Source of the DNA: Sphingobium wenxiniae
Lineage (GTDB): Bacteria; Pseudomonadota; Alphaproteobacteria; Sphingomonadales; Sphingomonadaceae
Assembly (NCBI RefSeq): GCF_007830065.1
Contig: NZ_VLKK01000003.1
Span: 62,001 to 126,000, forward strand
DNA length: 64,000 nt
Direction of reading: 5' to 3'
Part shown: positions 9,427-18,093 of the stretch, in pieces
How the letters are laid out: each line of letters begins with the position of its first letter
Position numbering within the stretch: position 1 is the stretch's first letter
Position numbers and translations under genes: made by a program
Notes under the pieces: model-generated
Databases searched by the model: none
What the model was told of the DNA's origin: nothing
What the model saw: the letters and a program-made list of their open reading frames with translations, nothing else

Positions 9427-9882
9427 TCAGCTCAGCCGGTCGATCGCCTCCGCGTCCAGCCCGCCGGGGATGACCATGATGGGACAGGGCAGCTTGCCCG
9501 CGTCCGCGCCCGCGAAGTGCGACACGAGCTTGCCCGGATTGCCGCTCGCCGCCGCGCCCAGCACCAAAGCGGCGACATCGTCCATTTCGTCCAGCGTCGC
9601 GCGGACGACGGCGACGGGATCGCCCTGCTTGACGGTGATGGTGGGGCGGATGCCGGATTCGTCGGTCAACGTGCCCGCCGCGCTCGTCACCAGCGCTTCG
9701 GCGCGTTGAAGCGCTTCGTCCTCCATCGTGGCCTGCACGCCGCCCCATTGCACGAATTCCGAAGGCGGGACGAGGGCGAGGATGCGGACCGATCCATTGG
9801 TCTTCGCCGCCCGGCGCGCGGCGAAGCGCAACGCCGTTTCCGCTTCGGGCGATTCGTCCACGACAACCAGATATGTCCGCAC
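9427..9882 (-). CDS. universal stress protein (single UspA domain)
   Basis: A single-domain universal stress protein of 151 residues starting at GTG 9882. It begins with the typical first strand and helix (YLVVVDESPEAETALRFAA). It ends with a glycine-rich nucleotide loop region (VLGAAASGNPGKLVSHF) and the final strand CPIMVIPGG, which fits an ATP-binding-type fold. It is convergent with rnr and divergent from pdhC; about 190 bases separate it from pdhC and should hold both promoters. The exact role is unknown. Confidence 0.87.
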   Translation of the reverse strand: MRTYLVVVDESPEAETALRFAARRAAKTNGSVRILALVPPSEFVQWGGVQATMEDEALQRAEALVTSAAGTLTDESGIRPTITVKQGDPVAVVRATLDEMDDVAALVLGAAASGNPGKLVSHFAGADAGKLPCPIMVIPGGLDAEAIDRLS

Positions 9883-10075
9883 AATCCATGCCCCTCAAAT
9901 GCCGCCGACTGCCCCAAAACCCCTCTGCGTCGGCCCGGCGAACCAACTGGGTGAAATGTGCTGCATAATCGCACCGGGCGCAAGGCGCGCCCTTGACCGC
10001 TTCCCTTAAAGGGCCGAAACGACCTGTGAAGGCTTTGAGCTGACCGAATATGCGACAAGAAAAAGGCCCCACCGC

Positions 10076-11383
10076 ATGAGCAAGACGATCCAGATGCCTG
10101 CCCTGTCCCCGACCATGGAGGAGGGGACACTGGCGAAGTGGCTGGTGAAGGAAGGCGACGCCGTGTCATCGGGCGACCTTCTGGCGGAGATCGAAACGGA
10201 CAAGGCGACGATGGAGTTCGAAGCCGTCGATGAAGGCACCATCGCAAAGATATTGGTCGCCGAAGGGACCGAAGGCGTGAAAGTCGGCGCCGTCATCGCC
10301 ATTCTGGCCGAAGAGGGAGAAGATGTGGCCCAAGCCGCGAAGGACGGCGGCCAGCCGGACGCCGCGCCCGCGCCCAAAGCGAAGGCCGCCCCTGCGCCCA
10401 AGGCTGAGGAAGCGCCCGCCGCTGCGCCCGCGCAGGCGGCTGCTCCGGCCCCCGCGAAGCAGGACGGCGACCGGGTCAAGGCCAGCCCGCTGGCCCGCCG
10501 CCTGGCGCAGGAAAAGGGTGTCGATCTGGCCAGCGTCGCCGGCTCCGGTCCCAATGGCCGCATCGTGAAGGCCGATCTGGAAGGCGCGAAACCCGGCGTG
10601 GCCGCGCCTGCCGCCGCTCCCTCCGCACCCGCTCCCTCCGCGGCGCGCGCGCCCGCCACTGCGGCCGCGCCTGCCGCCGTGCAGGACTTCGGCATCCCGC
10701 ACGATGTGGTCAAGCTGTCGAACATGCGCAAGACCATCGCGCGCCGCCTGACCGAATCCAAGCAGCAGGTGCCGCACATTTACCTGACCGTCGACATTCA
10801 GCTCGACAAGCTCTTGAAACTGCGCGGGGAACTCAACGACGGATTGGCGCCGCGCGGGGTCAAGCTGTCGGTCAACGATCTGCTTATCAAGGCATTGGGG
10901 GTCGCCTTGATCCAGGTGCCCGAATGCAATGTGCAGTTCGCCGGCGACCAGATGCTGAAGTTCCAGCGCGCCGACATTTCCGTCGCGGTGTCGATTCCGG
11001 GCGGCCTCATCACCCCGATCGTGACGCAGGCGGACAGCCGGGGCGTCGCCGCCATCTCCACCGCGATGAAGGACCTGGCCGGGCGCGCCAAGGAAGGGAA
11101 GCTCAAGCCGGAGGAATATCAGGGCGGCACCGCGTCGCTGTCGAACATGGGCATGTTCGGCATCAAGCAGTTCGAAGCCGTCATCAACCCGCCGCAGGGC
11201 ATGATCATGGCCATCGGCGCGGGCGAGAAGCGGCCCTATGTCGTCGACGACAGCCTCCAGATCGCGACCGTCATGTCCGCGACGGGCAGCTTCGATCACC
11301 GCGCCATCGATGGCGCCGACGGCGCGCGCCTGATGCAGGCGTTCAAGCAATTGGTGGAAAATCCGCTGGGAATGCTGGCCTGA
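10076..11383 (+). CDS. pdhC: dihydrolipoamide acetyltransferase, E2 of the pyruvate dehydrogenase complex
   Basis: E2 transfers the acetyl group from E1 to coenzyme A via a swinging lipoyl arm. The protein is 435 residues. A lipoyl domain at 1-77 carries the lipoyl lysine K43 in [10 protein letters not shown]. An Ala/Pro-rich flexible linker follows, then an E1/E3-binding domain around 133-170 ([20 protein letters not shown]). The catalytic domain contains [19 protein letters not shown], with the active His and Asp in HRAID. E1 genes are not in this window. The stop overlaps the next ATG (TGATG), so the downstream thioesterase gene is probably coupled, and lpdA (E3) follows it. Confidence 0.96.
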   Translation: MSKTIQMPALSPTMEEGTLAKWLVKEGDAVSSGDLLAEIETDKATMEFEAVDEGTIAKILVAEGTEGVKVGAVIAILAEEGEDVAQAAKDGGQPDAAPAPKAKAAPAPKAEEAPAAAPAQAAAPAPAKQDGDRVKASPLARRLAQEKGVDLASVAGSGPNGRIVKADLEGAKPGVAAPAAAPSAPAPSAARAPATAAAPAAVQDFGIPHDVVKLSNMRKTIARRLTESKQQVPHIYLTVDIQLDKLLKLRGELNDGLAPRGVKLSVNDLLIKALGVALIQVPECNVQFAGDQMLKFQRADISVAVSIPGGLITPIVTQADSRGVAAISTAMKDLAGRAKEGKLKPEEYQGGTASLSNMGMFGIKQFEAVINPPQGMIMAIGAGEKRPYVVDDSLQIATVMSATGSFDHRAIDGADGARLMQAFKQLVENPLGMLA

Positions 11384-11784
11384 TGCCGCAGGCGGAAGAA
11401 CAGCCCCCTGCCGGCAGTCCCGCCGTCCGCGTCATCGCCATGCCCGCCGACACCAATCCCTATGGGGATATTTTCGGCGGCTGGCTGATGAGCCTCATGG
11501 ACTCCGCCGCCGGATCGGTCGCGGCCCGCCATTCCAAAGGGCGCGCCGTCACCATCGCCGTGGAGGGCATGACCTTCCTGCGCCCCGTCGTCGTGGGGGA
11601 TGAAGTCTCCGTCTATGCCAAGCTGGCGGGCGTGGGCCATACGTCGATGCGGATCGACGTGGAGGCATGGCGGCGGACGCGGCATGACGACCGATCCTAT
11701 CGCGTGACGCGGGCGACCTTCACCTTCGTCGCCATCGGCGAAGACCGGAAGCCCCGCCTTGTCCCGCCGATCCCGGCTGAATGA
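11383..11784 (+). CDS. hotdog-fold acyl-CoA thioesterase (YciA-like)
   Basis: A 133-residue acyl-CoA hydrolase of the YciA/BACH type. The conserved N-terminal signature is clear: ADTNPYGDIFGGWLMSLMD with the catalytic-region Asp, followed by VEGMTFLRPVVVGDEVSVYA and HTSMRIDVEAW. The start ATG overlaps the stop of pdhC by one base, and lpdA begins 30 bases after its stop. A thioesterase between E2 and E3 genes suggests a link with acetyl-CoA or free-CoA balance. That link is inferred from gene order only. Confidence 0.9.
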   Translation: MPQAEEQPPAGSPAVRVIAMPADTNPYGDIFGGWLMSLMDSAAGSVAARHSKGRAVTIAVEGMTFLRPVVVGDEVSVYAKLAGVGHTSMRIDVEAWRRTRHDDRSYRVTRATFTFVAIGEDRKPRLVPPIPAE

Positions 11785-11814
11785 AACAACCCGATCAAGA
11801 AACGAGTGTGATCT

Positions 11815-13230
11815 ATGGCTGAGAATTACGATGTGATCGTTCTGGGTTCCGGTCCCGGCGGCTATGTGGCCGCGATCCGCTGCGCCCAACTGGGGCTGAA
11901 AACGGCGATCGTCGAGCGCGAGAATCTGGGCGGCATCTGCCTCAATTGGGGCTGCATCCCGACCAAGGCGCTGCTGCGCTCCGCCGAAATCTTCCACTAT
12001 ATGCAGCACGCCAAGGATTACGGTCTTGCCGCCGAGAAGATCAGCGCGGATCTGGACGCCGTGGTGAAACGCTCGCGCGGCGTCGCGAAACAGCTCAATC
12101 AGGGCGTCACGCACCTGATGAAGAAGAACAAGATCGCCGTGCATATGGGCGACGGCAAGCTGACCGGCAAAGGCAAGCTGTCCGTCACGAAGGACGGCAA
12201 GAGCGAGGAACTTGGCGCAAAGCACATCATCGTCGCCACGGGCGCGCGCGCGCGCGACCTGCCGCGGCTCAAGGCGGACGGCAAGCGCGTGTGGACCTAC
12301 CGCCACGCCATGACACCGCCGGAAATGCCGGGCAAGCTGCTGGTCGTCGGTTCAGGCGCGATCGGCATCGAGTTCGCGAGCTTCTACAACGACATGGGCG
12401 CGGACGTCACCGTGGTCGAGATGATGGACCGGATCGTGCCGGTGGAGGATGCGGATGTGTCCGCCTTCCTCGAAAAGGCGCTGATCAAGCAGGGCATGAA
12501 AATCCTGACCGGCGCGAAGATCGAGAAGATCGAGACCGGCGACAAGGGCGTGAACGCGACCATTAAAGACAAGGCGGGCAAGGACATCACGGCCGAATAT
12601 AGCCATGTGATCGTCGCCATCGGCATTGTCCCCAATGTCGAGAATCTGGGTCTGGAAGATGTCGGCGTGGAGCCGGATCAGCGTTACCACATCAAGACGG
12701 ACGCTTTCGGCCGCACCAATGTCGACGGCATCTGGGCCATCGGCGACGTCACCGCGCCGCCATGGCTGGCGCACAAGGCGAGCCATGAAGGTGTCATCGT
12801 TGCCGAGGCGATCGCGCAGGCGCTGGGCAACAAGGATGTGCATCCCCATGCCATGGACGTCCGCAACATTCCCGGCTGCACCTATTGCCATCCGCAGATC
12901 GCCTCCGTCGGCCTTACCGAAGCCAAGGCGAAGGAAGCGGGTTATGAGGTCAAGGTCGGCAATTTCCCCTTCATCGGCAACGGCAAGGCGATTGCGCTGG
13001 GCGAAGCGGAAGGGTTCGTGAAAACCGTGTTCGACGCCAGGACCGGCGAATTGCTGGGCGCGCACATGATCGGCGCGGAAGTGACCGAGATGATCCAGGG
13101 CTATACCATCGGCAAGACGATGGAGACGACCGAGGCGGAACTGATGGAAACGGTGTTCCCGCACCCGACCATTTCCGAAGCCATGCATGAAAGCGTGCTG
13201 GCGGCTTATGGACGCGCGCTCCATATCTGA
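11815..13230 (+). CDS. lpdA: dihydrolipoyl dehydrogenase (E3)
   Basis: A flavoprotein that reoxidises the lipoyl group of 2-oxoacid dehydrogenase E2 and reduces NAD. The 471-residue protein has the FAD Rossmann motif at the N-terminus (GSGPGGYVAAIRCAQLG). The redox disulfide is in GGICLNWGCIPTKALL (CX4C), the NAD motif is VVGSGAIGIEFASFY, and the catalytic His-Glu pair lies in FPHPTISEAMHES. It is third in an operon with pdhC and a thioesterase, so it probably serves pyruvate dehydrogenase and may be shared with other complexes. Confidence 0.97.
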   Translation: MAENYDVIVLGSGPGGYVAAIRCAQLGLKTAIVERENLGGICLNWGCIPTKALLRSAEIFHYMQHAKDYGLAAEKISADLDAVVKRSRGVAKQLNQGVTHLMKKNKIAVHMGDGKLTGKGKLSVTKDGKSEELGAKHIIVATGARARDLPRLKADGKRVWTYRHAMTPPEMPGKLLVVGSGAIGIEFASFYNDMGADVTVVEMMDRIVPVEDADVSAFLEKALIKQGMKILTGAKIEKIETGDKGVNATIKDKAGKDITAEYSHVIVAIGIVPNVENLGLEDVGVEPDQRYHIKTDAFGRTNVDGIWAIGDVTAPPWLAHKASHEGVIVAEAIAQALGNKDVHPHAMDVRNIPGCTYCHPQIASVGLTEAKAKEAGYEVKVGNFPFIGNGKAIALGEAEGFVKTVFDARTGELLGAHMIGAEVTEMIQGYTIGKTMETTEAELMETVFPHPTISEAMHESVLAAYGRALHI

Positions 13231-13945
13231 GGGGCGGGCATGGAAAAGGGGCGCGGGGGCCTTGGCTCTGGCGCTTCTTTGTATTGTCCTCATCGCGCTG
13301 CTTCATCGGCAAGGCGCGCTCGCTGGGCTGAATGAGGGGGTGATGACGGAAGCCGGCCGCCTGCGAGACAGCGCGGCCGGACAGCATTTCACCGCCTTCA
13401 TGCAATTCGCTTCGGCGATGGGAGGCACGGGCGGGCGGCTGTTGTTGCTGGGCATCGCGCTTGCCGTGCTGATCTGGCGTGGGCGGCGGCGCGGGGCGGC
13501 ATGGCTTGCTTCGATGGCGGCGGGAGGAACGCTGCTTAACCTTTTGTTGAAGCAGATTTTTTCCGCGCCGCGTCCCGATCTGTTGCCGCATCTGGATATT
13601 GTGCACAGTTACAGCTTTCCCAGCGGCCATGCGGCGGGAAACATGATGTTCTTTGGCGCGCTTGCGATTCTGGCGGGACGGTGGCCCGCTTATGTTGCGG
13701 CGTCCGTGGTCATTGCGCTGATCGGCGCCAGCCGCGTATGGCTGGGCGTGCATTGGCCCAGCGACGTGATCGCGGGATGGATCGAAGGATTGGGCTGGCT
13801 GGCCCTGTGCCGCGTCTGGCTACCAGCGGGGGGAGGGCAGGAGGAGCGCCCGCACCAGACTTTGATGCGGAGGCATTCCGTCGGTGGTGACGAAGCCATG
13901 GACCCAGAAGCTGTCCACCACGCACAGCGCCGCGACCGCCAATAG
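13208..13945 (+). CDS. PAP2-superfamily membrane phosphatase
   Basis: An integral-membrane phosphatase of about 245 residues. All three PAP2 motifs are present: KQIFSAPRP (KX6RP), SFPSGHA (PSGH), and SRVWLGVHWPSD (SRX5HX3D). Several hydrophobic spans surround them. Substrates in this family include phosphatidate and undecaprenyl pyrophosphate; the actual one is unknown. The start is uncertain because ATG 13208 lies inside the last codons of lpdA and an in-frame ATG at 13187 is also possible. The last 42 codons, after the end of the PAP2 fold, run antisense over the end of the DUF2142 gene. Confidence 0.85.
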   Translation: MDARSISEGRAWKRGAGALALALLCIVLIALLHRQGALAGLNEGVMTEAGRLRDSAAGQHFTAFMQFASAMGGTGGRLLLLGIALAVLIWRGRRRGAAWLASMAAGGTLLNLLLKQIFSAPRPDLLPHLDIVHSYSFPSGHAAGNMMFFGALAILAGRWPAYVAASVVIALIGASRVWLGVHWPSDVIAGWIEGLGWLALCRVWLPAGGGQEERPHQTLMRRHSVGGDEAMDPEAVHHAQRRDRQ

Positions 13946-15304
13946 GATCATCGCCGCCCCGGCAAAGACCGCGCGCGCGCCCCGCACCGGATCGCCGGGC
14001 ATGAGGGCGAGCAGCACCAGCGGCAGAACCGGCAGGAAATAGCGCCCCTGCGTCCCCTGGATATAATCCGCGCCGAGCGCCGTGCCCGTCAGATACATGG
14101 CGGTTTCGACCAGCAGCGCGACCCCCGCCGCGACAGCCAGCCACCATAGCCTCTGCCCGAAACCGAAGCGCGCGCCCGACCCGCTCAACACCGCCGCGCC
14201 AAGCATGACCGCGCCCAACGCATAGGCTGCAAGCGGCAGCAGGATGGCATTCCACCCGAAACGCCCGACGATCTGGAGTGCATAGACCGGTGCACGCTCG
14301 ACCACGCTGGAACAGAGGATGCGGACATAGGCAAGTGGATCATGCAGGATCACCGCCAGTTGATCGGCCAGCGGCGCGGTCGTGACCGCCTCGCCGGTCT
14401 TGCGCGAAACGATGTGATAGAGCGCCTGGCTGCCGCCCGACATCTTCATCCACAGCATGAAGGCCGCGCCGCCCGCCGCTATCGCGGCGATCAGCAGCAA
14501 GGCGCGGCGGTCCCGCCGCCCCTGCGGCCAGCGCAGCCCCGCCATCATCAGCGGCAGATAGACGCCCTTGGCCAGCGCCAGCAGCGGCGCGATGGCAAAC
14601 AGGCCCGCCGAACGCAGCGGCGCGCTGCCCATGAATCCCACCCGCAGCGCCAGCGCCAGGCCCAGAAAGCCGAGGCCGTTGATGACGGCATCCGGCGACA
14701 GCGATCCATTCTGATAGCAGAATGTCGGCAGCAGGGCCGTCGCGAGCAGGGCAATCCGGCCGAAAGGCAACAGGCGGAGCGCGGCAATCAGCATCGCCAA
14801 CGCCGCCAGCGCATTCACGAACCGCCCGGCATAGAAAGCGCCCAGCCGCGGCAGCCCCAGCGCATCGCCCGCGACCAGCCCGAGCGCGCCCGGCGCATAA
14901 AGCGTCGGCGCATAATTGGCGACATTGGGGAAATCGGCAAAATATCTGCCCGGCCGCGCGGCATCGGCCGCCCAGGCATGGGTGAGCGTTCCCCGCTCGA
15001 AACGGCGCGGCGCGGGCGGCACATCGCTGGGGAAATCCACGGCATGAAGGTCCAGCGCCGCGCGGGGAAGCTCAGCGCCGATCCTCTCGCCGCGCTGCTC
15101 CGCCAGCGTCCGCCCCTCGGACAGCAACAGCGCCTTCATATAATGCTGATTTTCATCGGGAGCCTGGAAAGGCGGCGTCACCAGCGCGAAAAACAGCGTC
15201 GCGGCGCAGATAACGGCCAGCAGCAGCTTTTCCAGCGTCGACCATGCCGGCGCCACCAGCATATCCGCCCGCGTCGCCGCCCAAGACATCCGCTCCTGCC
15301 GCAT
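13820..15304 (-). CDS. DUF2142 polytopic membrane protein
   Basis: A protein of about 494 residues with many hydrophobic spans and the DUF2142 arrangement. An early span is followed by the short motif TPPFQAPDENQHYMKALLLSEG, and later by NYAPTLYAPGALGL, LLPTFCYQNGSLSPDAVINGL and GRYFLPVLPLVLLAL. Members look like GT-C type glycosyltransferases of envelope polysaccharide loci, but no activity is proven. ATG 15304 with GGGGAG seven bases upstream is preferred; TTG 15319 and ATG 15289 are alternatives. The gene stands between a PAP2 gene (convergent, overlapping) and corC. Confidence 0.85.
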   Translation of the reverse strand: MRQERMSWAATRADMLVAPAWSTLEKLLLAVICAATLFFALVTPPFQAPDENQHYMKALLLSEGRTLAEQRGERIGAELPRAALDLHAVDFPSDVPPAPRRFERGTLTHAWAADAARPGRYFADFPNVANYAPTLYAPGALGLVAGDALGLPRLGAFYAGRFVNALAALAMLIAALRLLPFGRIALLATALLPTFCYQNGSLSPDAVINGLGFLGLALALRVGFMGSAPLRSAGLFAIAPLLALAKGVYLPLMMAGLRWPQGRRDRRALLLIAAIAAGGAAFMLWMKMSGGSQALYHIVSRKTGEAVTTAPLADQLAVILHDPLAYVRILCSSVVERAPVYALQIVGRFGWNAILLPLAAYALGAVMLGAAVLSGSGARFGFGQRLWWLAVAAGVALLVETAMYLTGTALGADYIQGTQGRYFLPVLPLVLLALMPGDPVRGARAVFAGAAMILLAVAALCVVDSFWVHGFVTTDGMPPHQSLVRALLLPSPRW

Positions 15305-15448
15305 CACCCCGCTCCCCAAACACCGCCAGTGCGGTCATCCGGGCGAATGGTAGGGCGGAAATCTTAATATTTGGAAATGGCGATTATCGCGTTTGCACAC
15401 CCAAATGCTGCGATGGCCGATTGCGGCCATTTGCGGTTATTTGTTTTA

Positions 15449-15478
15449 TCGTCATGCTGAACAAGTTCAGCATGACGA
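15449..15478. repeat. REP-like perfect palindrome
   Basis: Two 14-base arms (TCGTCATGCTGAAC and its complement) separated by AA form a perfect hairpin in the gap between corC and the DUF2142 gene. There is no T-run on either side, so it is not a typical intrinsic terminator. The core GTCATGCTGAAC resembles extragenic palindromes often seen in several proteobacterial genomes; that is recalled rather than tested. Copy number cannot be judged because only one copy is in this window. Confidence 0.7.
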
Positions 15479-15528
15479 CCGGATATGGCGGCAGCGGCAG
15501 GAACGTCCTTCGCGGCAATCCGAAGCCT

Positions 15529-16479
15529 CTACACCTCCCCCAGCTCCACCCGTTCTTCCGGCGGATGCAGCCGCAGACGCGTCACGCGGCGGCCGTCGCT
15601 GGCCAGCACTTCCAGCCTCCAGCCGCTTTGCTGATGCTCCATGATTTCGCCCGGTTCCGGCACATGGCCCGCCAGCACGAAGGCAAGGCCGCCCAGCGTG
15701 TCGACATCTTCCTCGACGTCGCCCAGCTTCTCGTCGATTTCCTCGGCCACGTCGTCCAGTTCGGCGCGAGCGTCCGCTTCCCACAGGCCGCCTTCCAGCG
15801 GCACCAGCATCGCTTCGGGCTCCTCGTCATGCTCATCCTCGACCTCGCCGACGATTTCCTCGACCAGATCCTCGAAGGTCAGCAGCCCTTCGGTGCCCGA
15901 ATATTCGTCCAGCACGATGGCCAGATGCGTCCGCTTCGCCCGCATTTCGGCGAGCAGGTCCAGCGCCCCCATGCTTTCAGGCACATAGAGCGGTTGCCGG
16001 ATCAGCGGCTCCAGCGTGTCCGGCACCGGCGACTTGCCCGCCATTATGGCGAAGGCGTCGCGGATGTGGATCATCCCGACGATGGTGTCGAGTGTTTCCC
16101 GATAGACTGGGATGCGGCTGTGCCCGGCTTCCGCGAACAGTGCGGCAAGGTCCGCGAAGCTCGCCTTTTCCTCGATGGCGATGATGTCCGCGCGGGGGAC
16201 GGCGACGTCATCGACCGTATGTTCGGAAAAATGCAGGAGATTGCGGACCATCTGCCGTTCGATCGCCGACAGGTCGCCTTTGGAGGGGGAGGGCGCGCCC
16301 TGCTCCTCATCCTCGTCATATTCGTCGAGCGCTTCCTCCAGCTCGCGCCGGAGGCTATGCCCCTCATCCTCGCCAAAGAGCAGCGCCTTCAGGCCGCTCC
16401 ATAAACCGCCCTCATGGCTACTACTGTCCGGTTCCTTGGAGCCGTTGCCATTGCCGTCCTTCGGGCTGCCCTCAGCCAT
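15529..16479 (-). CDS. corC: CorC/HlyC-type CBS-domain protein
   Basis: A soluble protein of 316 residues with two CBS domains (VDDVAVPRADIIAIEEKASF, SRIPVYRETLDTIVGMIHIR, KRTHLAIVLDEYSGTEGLLT) and a C-terminal CorC_HlyC domain (ADARAELDDVAEEIDEKLGD onward). The N-terminus is hydrophilic with an acidic stretch, and there is no DUF21 membrane domain, so it is CorC-like rather than a full CNNM transporter. It lies directly downstream of ybeY with 8 bases between. The order phoH-ybeY-corC is conserved in many proteobacteria. A role in metal-ion efflux or envelope homeostasis is inferred from the family. Confidence 0.9.
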   Translation of the reverse strand: MAEGSPKDGNGNGSKEPDSSSHEGGLWSGLKALLFGEDEGHSLRRELEEALDEYDEDEEQGAPSPSKGDLSAIERQMVRNLLHFSEHTVDDVAVPRADIIAIEEKASFADLAALFAEAGHSRIPVYRETLDTIVGMIHIRDAFAIMAGKSPVPDTLEPLIRQPLYVPESMGALDLLAEMRAKRTHLAIVLDEYSGTEGLLTFEDLVEEIVGEVEDEHDEEPEAMLVPLEGGLWEADARAELDDVAEEIDEKLGDVEEDVDTLGGLAFVLAGHVPEPGEIMEHQQSGWRLEVLASDGRRVTRLRLHPPEERVELGEV

Positions 16480-16487
16480 AATCGTCC

Positions 16488-17000
16488 CTAGTCCCCTGTT
16501 TCGCGATCCCCATAGGGATCAGGCAGGCCAAGATTGGCAAGCGCGCGGATTTCCAGCGCCTCCATCGCCTCGGCTTCGGCATCGACCATATGGTCATATC
16601 CCAGCAAATGAAAAGTCCCATGCACGATCAAATGCGCGGCGTGATCGGCGATGGAGATGCCCTTGCCCTGCGCTTCACGGGCGCAGACGCCTTCGGCCAG
16701 CACGATATCGCCCAGCAGCACCTCGCCATCGTCGGTATTCGCGGTGCCCTCCAACAGGTCGCGTTGCACCATGGGGAAGGAGAGGACGTTGGTCGGCTTG
16801 TCCTTGTCCCGATAGGCGCGGTTCAACTGATGCACTTCCTCGTCGGACGTCAGCTTGACCGCGATCTCATAGGTGGCCGCGCTGTTCACGAAGGCGGCGT
16901 AGGGGCTGTGCGCGATGGCGGCGGTCACGGCCCGTTCCGCCAGCTCTTCCCAGTCGATGCCTGGCCAGCCGTCTTCCAGCAATATGGCAATATCAAGCAT
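16488..17000 (-). CDS. ybeY: endoribonuclease YbeY (16S rRNA maturation)
   Basis: A zinc-dependent RNase involved in 16S rRNA 3'-end processing and ribosome quality control. The zinc site is clear in HGTFHLLGYDH. The upstream core has the expected EVHQLNRAYRDKDKPTNVLS. The protein is 170 residues. The start ATG (MLDIAILLEDGWPG) lies 8 bases inside the end of phoH, which fits translational coupling. Longer in-frame starts would read through phoH and are rejected. Confidence 0.96.
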   Translation of the reverse strand: MLDIAILLEDGWPGIDWEELAERAVTAAIAHSPYAAFVNSAATYEIAVKLTSDEEVHQLNRAYRDKDKPTNVLSFPMVQRDLLEGTANTDDGEVLLGDIVLAEGVCAREAQGKGISIADHAAHLIVHGTFHLLGYDHMVDAEAEAMEALEIRALANLGLPDPYGDRETGD

Positions 17001-17991
17001 CAGGGCCCTCATAAGCCTGAACAATCCGGCCGACGACTGGATGGCGCACGACATCGCCGACATTGAAGGGCACGATCGCGATGCCCTCCACGCCCTGCAA
17101 ACGCGACACGGCATCGGCCAAGCCCGAAATGCCCGGCTGCGGCAGGTCGACCTGTCGCGGGTCGCCGCAGATCACCATGCGGCTGTTCTCGCCGAAGCGG
17201 GTGAGGAACATCTTCATCTGCGCGACGGTGGTGTTCTGCGCCTCGTCCAGCACGATGAACGCGTTGGAGAGCGTCCTCCCGCGCATGAAGGCGAGCGGCG
17301 CGATCTCGATCTCCCCGCTCGCGATCCGCCGTTCCACCTGTTCGGCGGGCAGCGTGTCGTAAAGCGCGTCGTAGATGGGCCGCAGATAGGGATCGACCTT
17401 CTCCTTCATGTCGCCGGGCAGGAAGCCCAGCCGCTCGCCCGCTTCCACGGCGGGGCGGGAGAGGATGAGGCGGTCGACCGAGCCGGAGATAAGCTGGCTC
17501 ACCGCCTGCGCGACCGCTAGGTAGGTCTTGCCCGTGCCTGCCGGTCCCAGCGCGAAGATGATGTCGTTGCGCGTCAGCGCCTCCATATAAGTGACCTGCG
17601 TGGCGGAGCGCGGCACGATGGTCTTCTTGCGCGTGCGGATCATAACCTTGGGCGGTTCGGCGACGTCATGGCGGATGATGCCGTCCAGCGTCGGTTCGGC
17701 GGACATGGCGATGACGGCCTCCACCGCGCCGCCGTCGATCTCCTGCCCCGCGGCGATGCGGTTGTAGAGGCCGGTCAGCACGTCGCGGGCGCGGGCGGCG
17801 GCTTCGGCGTCGCCCTCGATCTGGAGCTTGTTGCCGCGCGCGGCGATATAGACGCCCAGCCGGTTTTCAATGGCCACGAGGTTCTGGTCATATTGCCCGA
17901 ACAGCGCGCCCAGAAGGTGCGGGCGCTCGAAGGTGACTTCGAGCCGCGCGCGTTCGCCCGCTTCGGCCCGTTGATGCGGTTTCTTACTCAT
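16993..17991 (-). CDS. phoH: PhoH family ATPase
   Basis: A PhoH-like P-loop ATPase of 332 residues. The Walker A motif is in LGPAGTGKTYLAVAQ and the Walker B region is in NAFIVLDEAQNTTVAQMKMF. The N-terminus carries the short KH-like region typical of the bacterial PhoH/YbeZ type. Its partner in many genomes is YbeY, and here the two genes overlap by 8 bases, which supports a joint RNA-processing role. Confidence 0.95.
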   Translation of the reverse strand: MSKKPHQRAEAGERARLEVTFERPHLLGALFGQYDQNLVAIENRLGVYIAARGNKLQIEGDAEAAARARDVLTGLYNRIAAGQEIDGGAVEAVIAMSAEPTLDGIIRHDVAEPPKVMIRTRKKTIVPRSATQVTYMEALTRNDIIFALGPAGTGKTYLAVAQAVSQLISGSVDRLILSRPAVEAGERLGFLPGDMKEKVDPYLRPIYDALYDTLPAEQVERRIASGEIEIAPLAFMRGRTLSNAFIVLDEAQNTTVAQMKMFLTRFGENSRMVICGDPRQVDLPQPGISGLADAVSRLQGVEGIAIVPFNVGDVVRHPVVGRIVQAYEGPDA

Positions 17992-18093
17992 GTCAGCAGC
18001 CTCCCTCGCTCGTCTTCCATCTCTGTGTCAGGGCGCATCGCCATGGTCGGGGGAGATGGTTTCCCGCCGGTGCGGGATTGACGAGGCTTTGGT

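Noticed and set aside
15449..15478. Reading the palindrome as an intrinsic terminator of corC
   Set aside because: No T-run follows on either strand, so it is listed as a repeat instead.
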